Source: Alkalispirochaeta americana
GTDB lineage: Bacteria; Spirochaetota; Spirochaetia; DSM-27196; Alkalispirochaetaceae
DNA length: 64,000 nucleotides
Assembly (NCBI RefSeq): GCF_900156105.1
Contig: NZ_FTMS01000011.1
Span: 62,001 to 126,000, forward strand
Direction: 5' to 3'
Positions within the stretch are counted from its first letter, which is position 1. Each line of letters opens with the position of its first letter. A program made the position numbers and the translations under genes. Shown here one piece after another: positions 54,401-62,860 of the stretch. The notes under the pieces were generated by a model. That model worked only from the letters and a program-made list of their open reading frames with translations, did no database searches and was not told the DNA's origin.

Positions 54401-54577
54401 GAGATGGCCGTCCTCGATCCAGAGCCACGGTCCGCCTCGGTAACAGCCCTGGAGGAGACAAGTCTGCTCAAGATAGAGAAAGACGCCTTTGACTCGGTTA
54501 TGGCCGATCACCCCGGGATTGCCCGGGGCGTTATTCATGTCCTCTGCAACAGGCTGCGGAACAGTCTGAAAAAGTAG
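51413..54577 (+). CDS. Nucleotide-transporter-like membrane protein with HEAT repeats and cyclic-nucleotide-binding domain
   Basis: The 1054-aa protein has about twelve membrane helices in residues 20-440, resembling the ATP:ADP translocase (Npt) branch of the major facilitator superfamily (VDYAMYSGFVKTSIQSAFQP, PLPPKERDIVHTFAQGIGIP). Residues about 460-900 are alpha-helical HEAT-like repeats (EIRSAAVSGLFLYGGI, QERVEAASILERTGI). Residues about 930-1050 are a cyclic-nucleotide-binding domain with an intact cassette, GEMAVLDPEPRSASV. So transport or sensing at the membrane may be gated by cAMP or cGMP. ATG 51413 has no ribosome site; the frame upstream runs through the tRNA and terminator and is not coding. 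GTG 51434 is an alternative start. Confidence 0.82.
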   Translation: MNYPFCTVDTTTLHGPKVTVSTSFLRDRALLLLAGQAFFTGLSFGLLFNVAYTLLVVEFGSAGLRTVYVLVGVTVPFFTIGFNALEGKLHLARTSLIVTALFTVLFFLAYFALLFLNLSWVIYALMVMNTMGTLYLMMLRGSQAVEIYDARTIKNRYPKITGGEILAVVLAGIMVGPLTTLTGSLERLLIVGGVSMTGAFLMVLMVVGEYIGPAEARHHAHRHEQSRRKSDHGVRAFLAILGKRYTLLVFGYQMITSMISLLVQYIVYSQAQRFFLTQSEMSQFIGLAKSGTTAVSFLFLSFAAGRLLIRFGMPLGLAGSPAGVSVMLVAALVAGLVEGTPGRWFFILVVVSQFVDYAMYSGFVKTSIQSAFQPLPPKERDIVHTFAQGIGIPVSYGLAGLLLVSFARMTRYTPTVAAYLTLIVTGLCGVVGFFLYRAYSAQLRKTLSRRNIGEMELNLEDASTMQVVDRLLEAQDPWILRSGLDLLEKAAHPSYTDRIRDLLERPLQTEARRDLLERIERAKPAWGKDAAERAVLQSDDTSLRSAGIRALCATVDEPASSVSEYLESPSPEIRSAAVSGLFLYGGINGILQAGNVFNSMLGSSDIQERVEAASILERTGIRNFYHPLIGLLKDPSESVVTASLKAAGMVCHPALIPEVLPWIDPVSTRAEAISALVRFEGDLLPWLKRCLEGDPEIPFPRSIRMIRLCARISDPRVGTLLEEALMTRSNGEMAATVQSALSQRGYRAVSPETRKRVLERILENSEKAARILVATHLLEALHQEIRPLISALQDQYRRQEDRIFTLCTLLYNPDEIMGARGKIMEGTAKQKALASEMLDVLLEPEIKRHVIAVIENTETGDIPLLRELFGLSVIDGHGQIQEILTQNDLWPEQWLRTCAEYAAAVTGIAGHTLEESMLTTIERVMTLKAADIFSTIPDAVLAHIASIGEDVDAPPKETFIKKGEMGDCMYIIREGRVSVHDETRSFAELGPGQVVGEMAVLDPEPRSASVTALEETSLLKIEKDAFDSVMADHPGIARGVIHVLCNRLRNSLKK

Positions 54578-54583
54578 ACCCCC

Positions 54584-55060
54584 TTATTTTGGTGGATACT
54601 GCCGGGACCGGTCCATCGCCTTCTCTATCGTCTCGTACCCGGTACAACGACAGATGTTTGACTGAAGCCAGACCTGGCGCTCGATCCCGGGAGCGACTCC
54701 GGGCCATCGGCGGAGAAAGGCATCACCGTTGACGATAAATCCTGAGGTGCAATAGCCGCACTGAAAGCCCTCGGCCTGTTCGAAAGCCCTCTGAACCGGA
54801 GTCCCCTGCAGCCCCTCGATGGTGGTAATCGCCGTTCCTGCTACATCCACTGTCAGGGTGTAGCAGGACTTGATGGGAACTCCCGCAACCTGAACGGTGC
54901 AGGCACCGCAATCACCGTTCTCACACCCCCGTTTTGTCCCGGTGAGCCCCAGACCGCGGCGTAACGTGTGCAGGAGCGTGTCTCCGGGTCGAACCGCAAC
55001 CTTACGATTCTCGCCGTTTATCAGAAGCACCAGTTCCGTCAATCCCTGGAAAATTTTCAT
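54584..55060 (-). CDS. Molybdenum hydroxylase, [2Fe-2S] small subunit (CoxS/XdhC type)
   Basis: The 158-aa protein carries two [2Fe-2S] clusters passing electrons between molybdenum and FAD. The plant-ferredoxin-like motif is CENGDCGAC plus a later Cys (KSCYTL), and the C-terminal four-helix motif is FQCGYCTSGFIVN with NICRCTGY. Length is typical. It is third in the operon, after the large and medium subunits; more often the small subunit gene stands earlier. Confidence 0.94.
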   Translation of the reverse strand: MKIFQGLTELVLLINGENRKVAVRPGDTLLHTLRRGLGLTGTKRGCENGDCGACTVQVAGVPIKSCYTLTVDVAGTAITTIEGLQGTPVQRAFEQAEGFQCGYCTSGFIVNGDAFLRRWPGVAPGIERQVWLQSNICRCTGYETIEKAMDRSRQYPPK

Positions 55061-55097
55061 CAGAAACGCTCCTTAAAATCTTCACGGTAATCTTGCA

Positions 55098-56058
<961 letters not shown>

Positions 56059-56072
<14 letters not shown>

Positions 56073-58452
56073 CTGCTTCGCTACCTTTCAGAAGTCCCCA
56101 GAGATACTCCGGGGTCAGGGGCAAGCGGTCCACCTGTCTTCCCACGGCCCGGGACAGGGCCGACGAAATCGCGCCGGGGACACCAATAATCCCCTGTTCT
56201 CCCAACCCCCGGGCACCAAAGGGACCGTCCCCTTGGGGTGTTTCCACAAAATCCACCACATACTGCGGGTGCTCACCAAAACGAAGCGCTTTGTAATCCC
56301 GCAGCGTTCCGTTTATCACCCGTTCCCGCTGATCAAAGCGAAAAGACTCGCGGGTTGCGTAGCCTATACCCATGGCCATGGCGCCAACCACCTGGCCCCG
56401 GGCAATCACAGGGTTTATTACCCGCCCCACATCCATGGAACAGACGCTTTTCAGCACCCGAAAGGTGCCATCGCGGAGATCAACTTCAACCTCCACCCCC
56501 AAAGCGCCCAGGGTCCACTCCAGACCAGGCCGGCCCGCCCCCGTCTCGGGATCAATATGGCTCAAATGACGAGCGATATACTTTCCCCGACCGATAACAG
56601 GACCGCCGATAGCGTTTCCGTTGGGGTAGACGTAGCCCAGAACCACCTCCGCAAGAGGCAATCCCTGGGAGGGATCATCCCGCAGGAAAACACGCCCCCC
56701 CCGAACCTCGAGATCCTCCTCGGGAGCCCGCAGGGGTGCCGAAGCAACGCGCTTGATCTGGCCCACAGCATCTTCCACCGCTGCCAGAACAGCACGCCCC
56801 ACCATGAAGAGGGTGCGGCTCGCTGCACTGGTCCAGTCGTGGGGCCCCCGGTCGGTCATCACCTCCCGAACGACATGGACCATGTGGAGGTCCATGCCCA
56901 AAGCCTCGGCAGTAATCTGGGCAAGACCGGTATGGATTCCCTGGCCCATCTCCACAGCCCCGGTGATGACGTTTATCGAGCCATCTTCGTTGAAGGTCAC
57001 CATCGCCCCGGCATCGGTAAAGGTAGGGATAGCCGGAGCCTTCCAGTAGCAGGAAACTCCCCGGGCCCGAACCAGATGCTCCTTGAGCATCTCCCGGTTC
57101 AGCCCTGACCTGTCCAAGGTCTGCTCCGGGGACGGGGAGACCTCGCACTGCCACCCGATATGCCGGACCACCCGATCAAGACATTCCCGAAGATTCCCCG
57201 TGTTGGCATCCAGCTTGTCCTGGGCAGGCGTGGTATCGCCCTGCCGAACAGCATTCTTCCGCCTCAGCTCTACCGGATCCATCTTCAACCGTTCCGCCAG
57301 CAGGTCCAGGGCACGTTCCACGGCAAAACTCAGCTCGATATGACCAAAGCCGCGAAAGGCCGTGGCGAAGGGATGGTTTGTATACACGCAGTAACTGTCG
57401 GTAGCCACATGGGGAATTGCGTAGGGGCCGGTAGAGGCGTACGCAGCAGCCCGGCTGACATTTACGGCGTAGTCGGCGTAACCGCCGGAATCAAAGAGGA
57501 ACTCGATCTCTGCGGCCAGGAGGCGTCCGTCCTCCCGGGCTCCCAGTTTTACCGTTGCTTCAAGGCCGGGCCCACCCGGCGAAGCTGTCATATCCTGCTC
57601 CCGGGAGTTCATCACCCGGACAGGCCGACCATCCATCTCCCGGGAAAGCAGATAGGCCAGGGGTTCGAGCTGGATCCCTGCCTTGCCGCCAAAACCGCCT
57701 CCCACCTCGGCAACTTCTATGACAATTTTCCCCGGAGGAATGCCAAAAACCCTGCTCATGATGCCTCGCACACCATAGGGGCTCTGGGTGGAGGTGCGTA
57801 TCACCACCGTCCCATCGGCTTGTATCCGCGCCAGCGCTACCCGGGGTTCCATTGCAAGATGATCCCGGGGAGGAAAGCTGAAACAGCCCTGAACCACCAC
57901 CTCGGCCTGAGCCAGAACAGCGGCGGCATCACCCTTGCGTATCCGGGAGTGATGGGCGATGTTTGTACCCGGCCGGGGAAAGATCGCAGGAATATGGATA
58001 TATTCATCCAGAGCAGGATGAAGCAAAACTGTTTCGGGCTGGAGAGACTGACGAAGGGTCGCCACCACGGGCAACTCCTCGCAGGTCACCCGTATTAACG
58101 CGGCTGCTTGCCGGGCCGTGGCTTCGTCGTCTGCCACAACCGCTGCCAGGGGCTCCCCGGAGTATCGCACCCTCTCCACAGCCAAAGCGGGTTTGTCTCC
58201 CAGGTAGAGCCCCAGGCGCTGGGGGAAATCGCGCCCCGTAAAAACGCCTCGTACTCCGGGCAAGGCCCTGGCCCGGGCCGTATCAATTGAGGAAATTCTT
58301 GCGTGGGAAGAGGTGCTGTTCACCACCGCAGCGTAGAGCATACCCGGAATACAATGATCATCGGTGTACCGGGTTCTGCCCGTGGTCTTGTCCCGAGCGT
58401 CCCTCCGGGGAACAGGCGTCCCAAGAAATCCCTTCGAGCTGTCCTTCGCCAT
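56059..58452 (-). CDS. Molybdenum hydroxylase, molybdopterin-binding large subunit (xanthine dehydrogenase family)
   Basis: The 797-aa catalytic subunit has the a/b hammerhead domain (GTPVPRRDARDKTTGRTRYT) and molybdopterin-binding motifs EVGGGFGGKAG, AFRGFGHIELSFAVE, GAVEMGQGIHTGLAQI and the catalytic Glu in GARGLGEQGIIGVPGA. The family oxidises purines, nicotinate or aldehydes; the AFRGFG form resembles xanthine dehydrogenases, but the substrate is uncertain. GGGAGG lies 6 nt before ATG 58452. It is the first gene of the operon, behind a strong promoter. No MobA-like insertion chaperone gene is nearby. Confidence 0.92.
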
Positions 58453-58474
58453 AATGCACCTCCCCGGTCACAGA

Positions 58475-58504
58475 ATTATACAACCCTGTTTTTGATCCTG
58501 ACAA
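58475..58504 (-). promoter_or_regulatory. Promoter of the molybdenum hydroxylase operon
   Basis: Minus strand: TTGTCA (58504-58499; 5/6), 18-nt spacer, perfect TATAAT (58480-58475). Transcription would start near 58468, giving a 16-nt leader that contains GGGAGG. Confidence 0.75.
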
Positions 58505-58585
58505 CGAAGATCGGACCAAAGAGGCCAGGTCAGTTCATGAAGTCCCTCAGGACCCCGGGGGCTCCCCAATATCCCTCGGACTCAC

Positions 58586-59887
58586 TCACTCCCGAGGAAT
58601 ACCGAGGAGATCGCGCAACGAGGGAGTCAGAAACGTTCCCTGGGGATCCATCTTCTGGCGGAGATCAAGAAAATCCTGCCACCGGGGATAAATCGCGGAA
58701 AAATCATCCCCCCTCATGGCATGCCGCTTGGCCCAGTGCGGGCGCCCGCCGTAGCGGCGGAAGATCTCTTCCACGACCCCAAAGGCAGCGTAGCTATCAG
58801 CAGCCTCGGGGATGCGGCACACACACCCCACAGTGACGCAATCTCTCTCGAAGGCGTAGCTCAGCCAGGTCCGATCGGCCTTGAGAAACCGCACATCCAT
58901 GGGGATATGGACAAAAGCGGGATTGCTGCGATCCTGCAGGGCAGCACTGAGCTCGTCAAAAAGTGCATCGAACCGGTCCAGCGCCACAGTCCACTCGGCA
59001 AGTTCCAGCGTGGACCCTCGGGATTTTGTCACCGTGGCCTCGTAGAGCGTACCAAAAGATCGTTGGGTATGGCTAAAAAAGAGCCCCTTCAGAATGCGGT
59101 TTGCTGTCACCGTAAAAGAGGGGTGCTTCACGGTCCTTCCGTAGAGCCGGGCCGAGACCGCCCGGCGGTGCTTGATCCACCAGGGTTTTCCGGGCCCTGC
59201 CAGGGGCTCCCGGGCGTAATCTCCGGTAATAAGATAGCCGTAACCGGTATGAGGCAAGGAGAGTATCCGCAGAAAGGGGTGCTTTTCCAGGAGACTGCTG
59301 TACCGCTCGCGCCAGACCGTATCCTTTACGGGCCGTTCCGTCACGGCCAGCCGAAACCCGGGGTCGCACCGCAGGGTGATGGTGGAGAACACCCCCAGCA
59401 CCCCCAGAGAGAGCCGCAAGGCGGGCATCTCGGGATCGTCCTCATGGAACTCCCGGACCTCGCCCCGGGCAGTAACAACCCGACAGGCCACCATGTGATC
59501 ACCAAGGAGGCGTCCCGTGCCGGCCGTGCCGTGGGTCCCTGTGGCAATCGCTCCGGCCAGGGTGACTGTGTCGATATCGGGCAGAGCCGAGAGGCTCCAC
59601 CCCTGGCGATCGATCTCCCGCAGAAGAACTCCCAGACGAACCCCGGCCTGGGCCGTAATCTCCCGTTTCTCCGGGTCGATCCGCAGAATCTCGCCGTACC
59701 GGTCAAAGGAGATGAGCTCCTCGGCACCAGCGGCGATATCAGCAGAGGACTGCTTGTTTCCGTAGGGGCGAATATTCCGGGCCGCTCCCACCGCCCGGGC
59801 AAGATCCTCCTCCGTGGAGGGCTCATGAAGCTTTTCGTACCTGTGTCGTATATTCCCGTTCCAGCTGACCCATTTTTCATCGCTCAT
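58586..59887 (-). CDS. FAD-linked oxidoreductase, aldonolactone/alditol oxidase family
   Basis: The 433-aa protein has an N-terminal PCMH-type FAD domain (about 15-180), with VTLAGAIATGTHGTAGTGRL around the flavin, and a C-terminal D-arabinono-lactone-oxidase-type domain ending with the HWAKRH motif (GGRPHWAKRHAM) and MDPQGTFLTPSLRDLLG. Family members oxidise sugar lactones or alditols with oxygen or another acceptor. The His of GTHG may carry flavin. AGGAG lies about 12 nt before ATG 59887. Substrate unknown. Confidence 0.88.
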   Translation of the reverse strand: MSDEKWVSWNGNIRHRYEKLHEPSTEEDLARAVGAARNIRPYGNKQSSADIAAGAEELISFDRYGEILRIDPEKREITAQAGVRLGVLLREIDRQGWSLSALPDIDTVTLAGAIATGTHGTAGTGRLLGDHMVACRVVTARGEVREFHEDDPEMPALRLSLGVLGVFSTITLRCDPGFRLAVTERPVKDTVWRERYSSLLEKHPFLRILSLPHTGYGYLITGDYAREPLAGPGKPWWIKHRRAVSARLYGRTVKHPSFTVTANRILKGLFFSHTQRSFGTLYEATVTKSRGSTLELAEWTVALDRFDALFDELSAALQDRSNPAFVHIPMDVRFLKADRTWLSYAFERDCVTVGCVCRIPEAADSYAAFGVVEEIFRRYGGRPHWAKRHAMRGDDFSAIYPRWQDFLDLRQKMDPQGTFLTPSLRDLLGIPRE

Positions 59888-59939
59888 ATCTTTGCACCAC
59901 TCCTGGAGAAACGATTCTCATTCCCGACCCCCGCAACCG

Positions 59940-59979
59940 CCTGTCGTGACAGGTAATCCCGGACTGCCCCAGTCCGGGA
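59940..59979. repeat. Tandem stem-loops between femAB-like and flavoprotein genes
   Basis: TCCCGGACTG (59957-59966) and CAGTCCGGGA (59970-59979) form a perfect 10-bp stem with a CCC loop; next to it CCTGTCGTGACAGG (59940-59953) is a smaller palindrome. No T-tract follows on either strand. The palindrome resembles the GCCGGACC/GGTCCGGC stem near 1.05 kb. Confidence 0.6.
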
Positions 59980-60018
59980 CGACCGGTCAAACATACTGAC
60001 GTATTTCTGAAAGGGCTA

Positions 60019-61110
60019 TCAACGGCGGTGAAATCCCTGTTGATGAAACTCCTGCGAGAGAAACGCAGCGTAACGATCCTGATCCAGAGGATAATCCCAG
60101 CACCCCAGAGAGTGATAGAGTGTTCCGCCAAAACCCGTCTTGAAGCGGTAGAGACCGTGCATGGGGTGCTCCGGATCGGGCCGGGGCGCTACGCCGAACA
60201 TATCGTACTGGCTACACCCCCTCGTCCGGGCAATGTTCATCGCTTCCCACTGAAGCGCATAGGTCGCCATGACCTTGCGCTGATTCCCCGCCGATGCGCC
60301 ATACAGGTAGGACGCGCGGTTTCCCGACAAGACCAGAAACATCGCCGCCAGAGGAATTTCTTCAAGAGAAGCCACCAGCAAAAGAACCTCTGTTGATGTG
60401 CCCTCGGCCCTGGCCGCCAGAACCGCCCGAAAATACTCGATATCATGAAGAACAAGACCGTTTCGATCGGCCGTTTCGGTGTAAAGCTGGTACCAAGTCT
60501 CCAGAAAATCCATCCCCAGGCATGTTACCTCGACACCCCTTCTCTGCGAGAGGCCGATATTATAGCGGGTTTTTGGCTTCATCTGCGCCAGCAACCCCTC
60601 GGGCTCGTGCCGAAGATCCAGATATATGGTATTTGAAGGCAGAATATTTGTTGGTGCCTTCTTCAGGTTCCAGGAGCATGTATTAAAGTTAAACCGCAAC
60701 TCCTGCATCTTTGCCTGGGGTGGACCAAGCCAGTGCCCCTCCTGGTCATAGAAATCGGCATCCTTTGCCCAAAAAGACTCCCAACACAGATCGTAGCGGA
60801 GGCAGAAGCAATTCCGGGGAAGAAACTCCCGAAGGCACTCCGAAAGCTCCTCCAGAAACGGCCCTTGATCTGCTTCATCAGGCTCAATCTCGGGACCGTA
60901 GGGGACATAGGCGATGCAGGAGGAACGATCTACCTGCTGCAAGACAACCAGAACATCGGCCATCGGCCCATTCCAGCTCCCCGCACGGAAATCAAGGGCC
61001 AGAGAGCGCACGCCCAGAGACCCTTTCAGGGAAGACCAGAATGCCGTTTGTTGCACGATGGGAGTGGAGAAGAGCTCTTCAGGGTATTTCGGACGAAGAC
61101 TTGTAATCAT
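60019..61110 (-). CDS. FemAB/FemX-like peptidoglycan bridge aminoacyltransferase
   Basis: The 363-aa protein has the double-GNAT fold pattern of FemX/MurM proteins: STPIVQQTAFWSSLKG, DVLVVLQQVDRSSCIAYVPY, FNTCSWNLKKAPTNILPSNT, LLAQMKPKTRYNIGLSQRRG, YLYGASAGNQRKVMATYALQ and LYRFKTGFGGTL. These enzymes add amino acids from aminoacyl-tRNA to the lipid II peptide, making cross-bridges. ATG 61110 has no ribosome site but lies 15 nt after a good promoter; a TTG at 61182 would place that promoter inside the gene. Specific amino acid unknown. Confidence 0.87.
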   Translation of the reverse strand: MITSLRPKYPEELFSTPIVQQTAFWSSLKGSLGVRSLALDFRAGSWNGPMADVLVVLQQVDRSSCIAYVPYGPEIEPDEADQGPFLEELSECLREFLPRNCFCLRYDLCWESFWAKDADFYDQEGHWLGPPQAKMQELRFNFNTCSWNLKKAPTNILPSNTIYLDLRHEPEGLLAQMKPKTRYNIGLSQRRGVEVTCLGMDFLETWYQLYTETADRNGLVLHDIEYFRAVLAARAEGTSTEVLLLVASLEEIPLAAMFLVLSGNRASYLYGASAGNQRKVMATYALQWEAMNIARTRGCSQYDMFGVAPRPDPEHPMHGLYRFKTGFGGTLYHSLGCWDYPLDQDRYAAFLSQEFHQQGFHRR

Positions 61111-61125
61111 GGCTAAAGGTCGGGG

Positions 61126-61154
61126 ATCATAGTAAACTCTGCCTCCGGTGGCAA
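61126..61154 (-). promoter_or_regulatory. Promoter of the femAB-like gene
   Basis: Minus strand: TTGCCA (61154-61149; 5/6), 17-nt spacer, TATGAT (61131-61126; 5/6), then 15 nt to ATG 61110. The leader would be about 8 nt and holds no ribosome site. Confidence 0.6.
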
Positions 61155-61207
61155 GGGCCTGGAGACACGCATCAGAGCGCAAATCATCTGACCGTCAGGG
61201 AGAAACC

Positions 61208-62860
61208 ATGGGAAAACCCTACAGAATGGTCCTGGTCGACGACGAGGACGAAATCCGTAGCAGAATTGCCTCACACATCTCGCCCGAAAGCGGCTTTACC
61301 GTGGCAGGAACAGCAGGAAACGGCTACGACGCGCTGGAACTTATCGAGCAACTCGCCCCTGACGTGGTTCTCACGGATATCAAGATGCCCTACATCGACG
61401 GAATCGAACTGGCATCGATCCTGCGCCGTGATTATCCCGCCATCAGGATAGGCTTTATCTCGGGCTATAACGATTTCGATTACGCCCGCCAGGCCGTACA
61501 GCTCCAGGTCCGCAGCTATCTCATGAAACCCCTCACCCGGGAAGACATCCTCGCCTTCCTGGGAGAGCTCAAAACCGAGCTGGACCAGGAGTTTGCAAGC
61601 CGTTACAGCCAGGAAACAATGCAGCGACAGTACCAGGAGAGCCTGCCCCTCCTGGCAGAAAAGGCCCTGGCAGAACTGCTCACATCGCCCCGGACAGAAC
61701 AGGCCCTGATCACCCAAAGCCTTCAGCAATACGGCGTGGATCTGGACGATACAAACTACGCCGTGGCCCTGATCAGGATCGAACGATCGGAAGAACACTG
61801 GGATATCCTGGAGTTCGAGAAGGCAAAACTGGGAGTCCGGAACAACATCAGCCATAACTTGGACGTCCACGAGATAGATCACTATTCCTGTTCCTTTCAG
61901 GAGGATCTCGTCTTCCTTCTCAAGGAGAACCGCACCGCCTTTCTCCAGGAAATTGACGCGATCCTCTACCAGACGATTCGAAAGGTTGAACATTTTCTCT
62001 CGATCCGAATCTTCCTCGGCCTCAGTCGGCTCACAAGCGGCTACAGCCAGCTCCGGGGCGCCTACAATGAGGCGGCCCGGGCCTACAGCACCGGACGAAT
62101 GCACAATCTGAGCCTGGTCATGTACTCGCCCCAGGCCGATTCCCCGACTCCGGCCCAACCGCTCCTGCTCCCGGAGGAGGAACAACAGGAACTGCAGCAG
62201 GCCTTCCGCTTTGGCGACACCCGAAAAATCGAGGCCGCCTTCACAGGACTTCGCGATCGCGTAGCAACCCTTCGTCGGGACCAGACACCCCACCGGCTGG
62301 GGGCATCCTTTCACGCTCCCCCGAAGGACATACTCCTGGTGCGGTTTCTCATGTTGGGAATCACCCACACCCTGATCGACTATGCCCGGACCGTTGACGT
62401 GGACATCCGGACCGTAGCACCCGAGGACATTCTTGAAACTCTCCTGCGGATGCAAAGCTTTGAGGAATACCTCCAGTGGGTAAAAAGAACCGCGGAATCG
62501 ATCCGGCAAAAGAGCCAGAGCAGTCGCCTCGACAGCGGCGAAGAACTGCTGGCTCACGTGATCACCTACCTGAAACAGAACTTTTCCGACAACCAGATGA
62601 CCATGCAAACCGTCTGCGCCGCCTGCGGGATCAGCATCTCCTATCTGAGCCAGCTCTTCCGAAAATACCAGGCCACTACCTTCGTCCGATACCTGACAAA
62701 ACTCCGCATGGAGCACGCCCGGGAACAACTGCTCCTCTCGGGAAGCAGGGTTGTGGAAGTCGCCGAAGCCTGCGGCTACCGCGACATCTATTACTTCAGC
62801 CACTGTTTCAAGCGGCATACCGGGCTTCCGCCCAAGGCGTACCGTGAAAAAAACCTCTAG
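61208..62860 (+). CDS. YesN-like response regulator with AraC-type DNA-binding domain
   Basis: The 550-aa protein has a receiver (MVLVDDEDEIRSRIAS, acceptor Asp in VVLTDIKMPYIDGIELA, Lys in RSYLMKPLTRED), a long helical middle (about 130-440), and a C-terminal AraC/XylS double helix-turn-helix (CAACGISISYLSQLFRKYQA, VVEVAEACGYRDIYYFSHCF, RHTGLPPKAYR). It should be phosphorylated by the YesM-like kinase encoded next. GGGAG lies 5 nt before ATG 61208. Such pairs usually control sugar ABC transporter genes, here probably beyond the window end. Confidence 0.92.
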   Translation: MGKPYRMVLVDDEDEIRSRIASHISPESGFTVAGTAGNGYDALELIEQLAPDVVLTDIKMPYIDGIELASILRRDYPAIRIGFISGYNDFDYARQAVQLQVRSYLMKPLTREDILAFLGELKTELDQEFASRYSQETMQRQYQESLPLLAEKALAELLTSPRTEQALITQSLQQYGVDLDDTNYAVALIRIERSEEHWDILEFEKAKLGVRNNISHNLDVHEIDHYSCSFQEDLVFLLKENRTAFLQEIDAILYQTIRKVEHFLSIRIFLGLSRLTSGYSQLRGAYNEAARAYSTGRMHNLSLVMYSPQADSPTPAQPLLLPEEEQQELQQAFRFGDTRKIEAAFTGLRDRVATLRRDQTPHRLGASFHAPPKDILLVRFLMLGITHTLIDYARTVDVDIRTVAPEDILETLLRMQSFEEYLQWVKRTAESIRQKSQSSRLDSGEELLAHVITYLKQNFSDNQMTMQTVCAACGISISYLSQLFRKYQATTFVRYLTKLRMEHAREQLLLSGSRVVEVAEACGYRDIYYFSHCFKRHTGLPPKAYREKNL

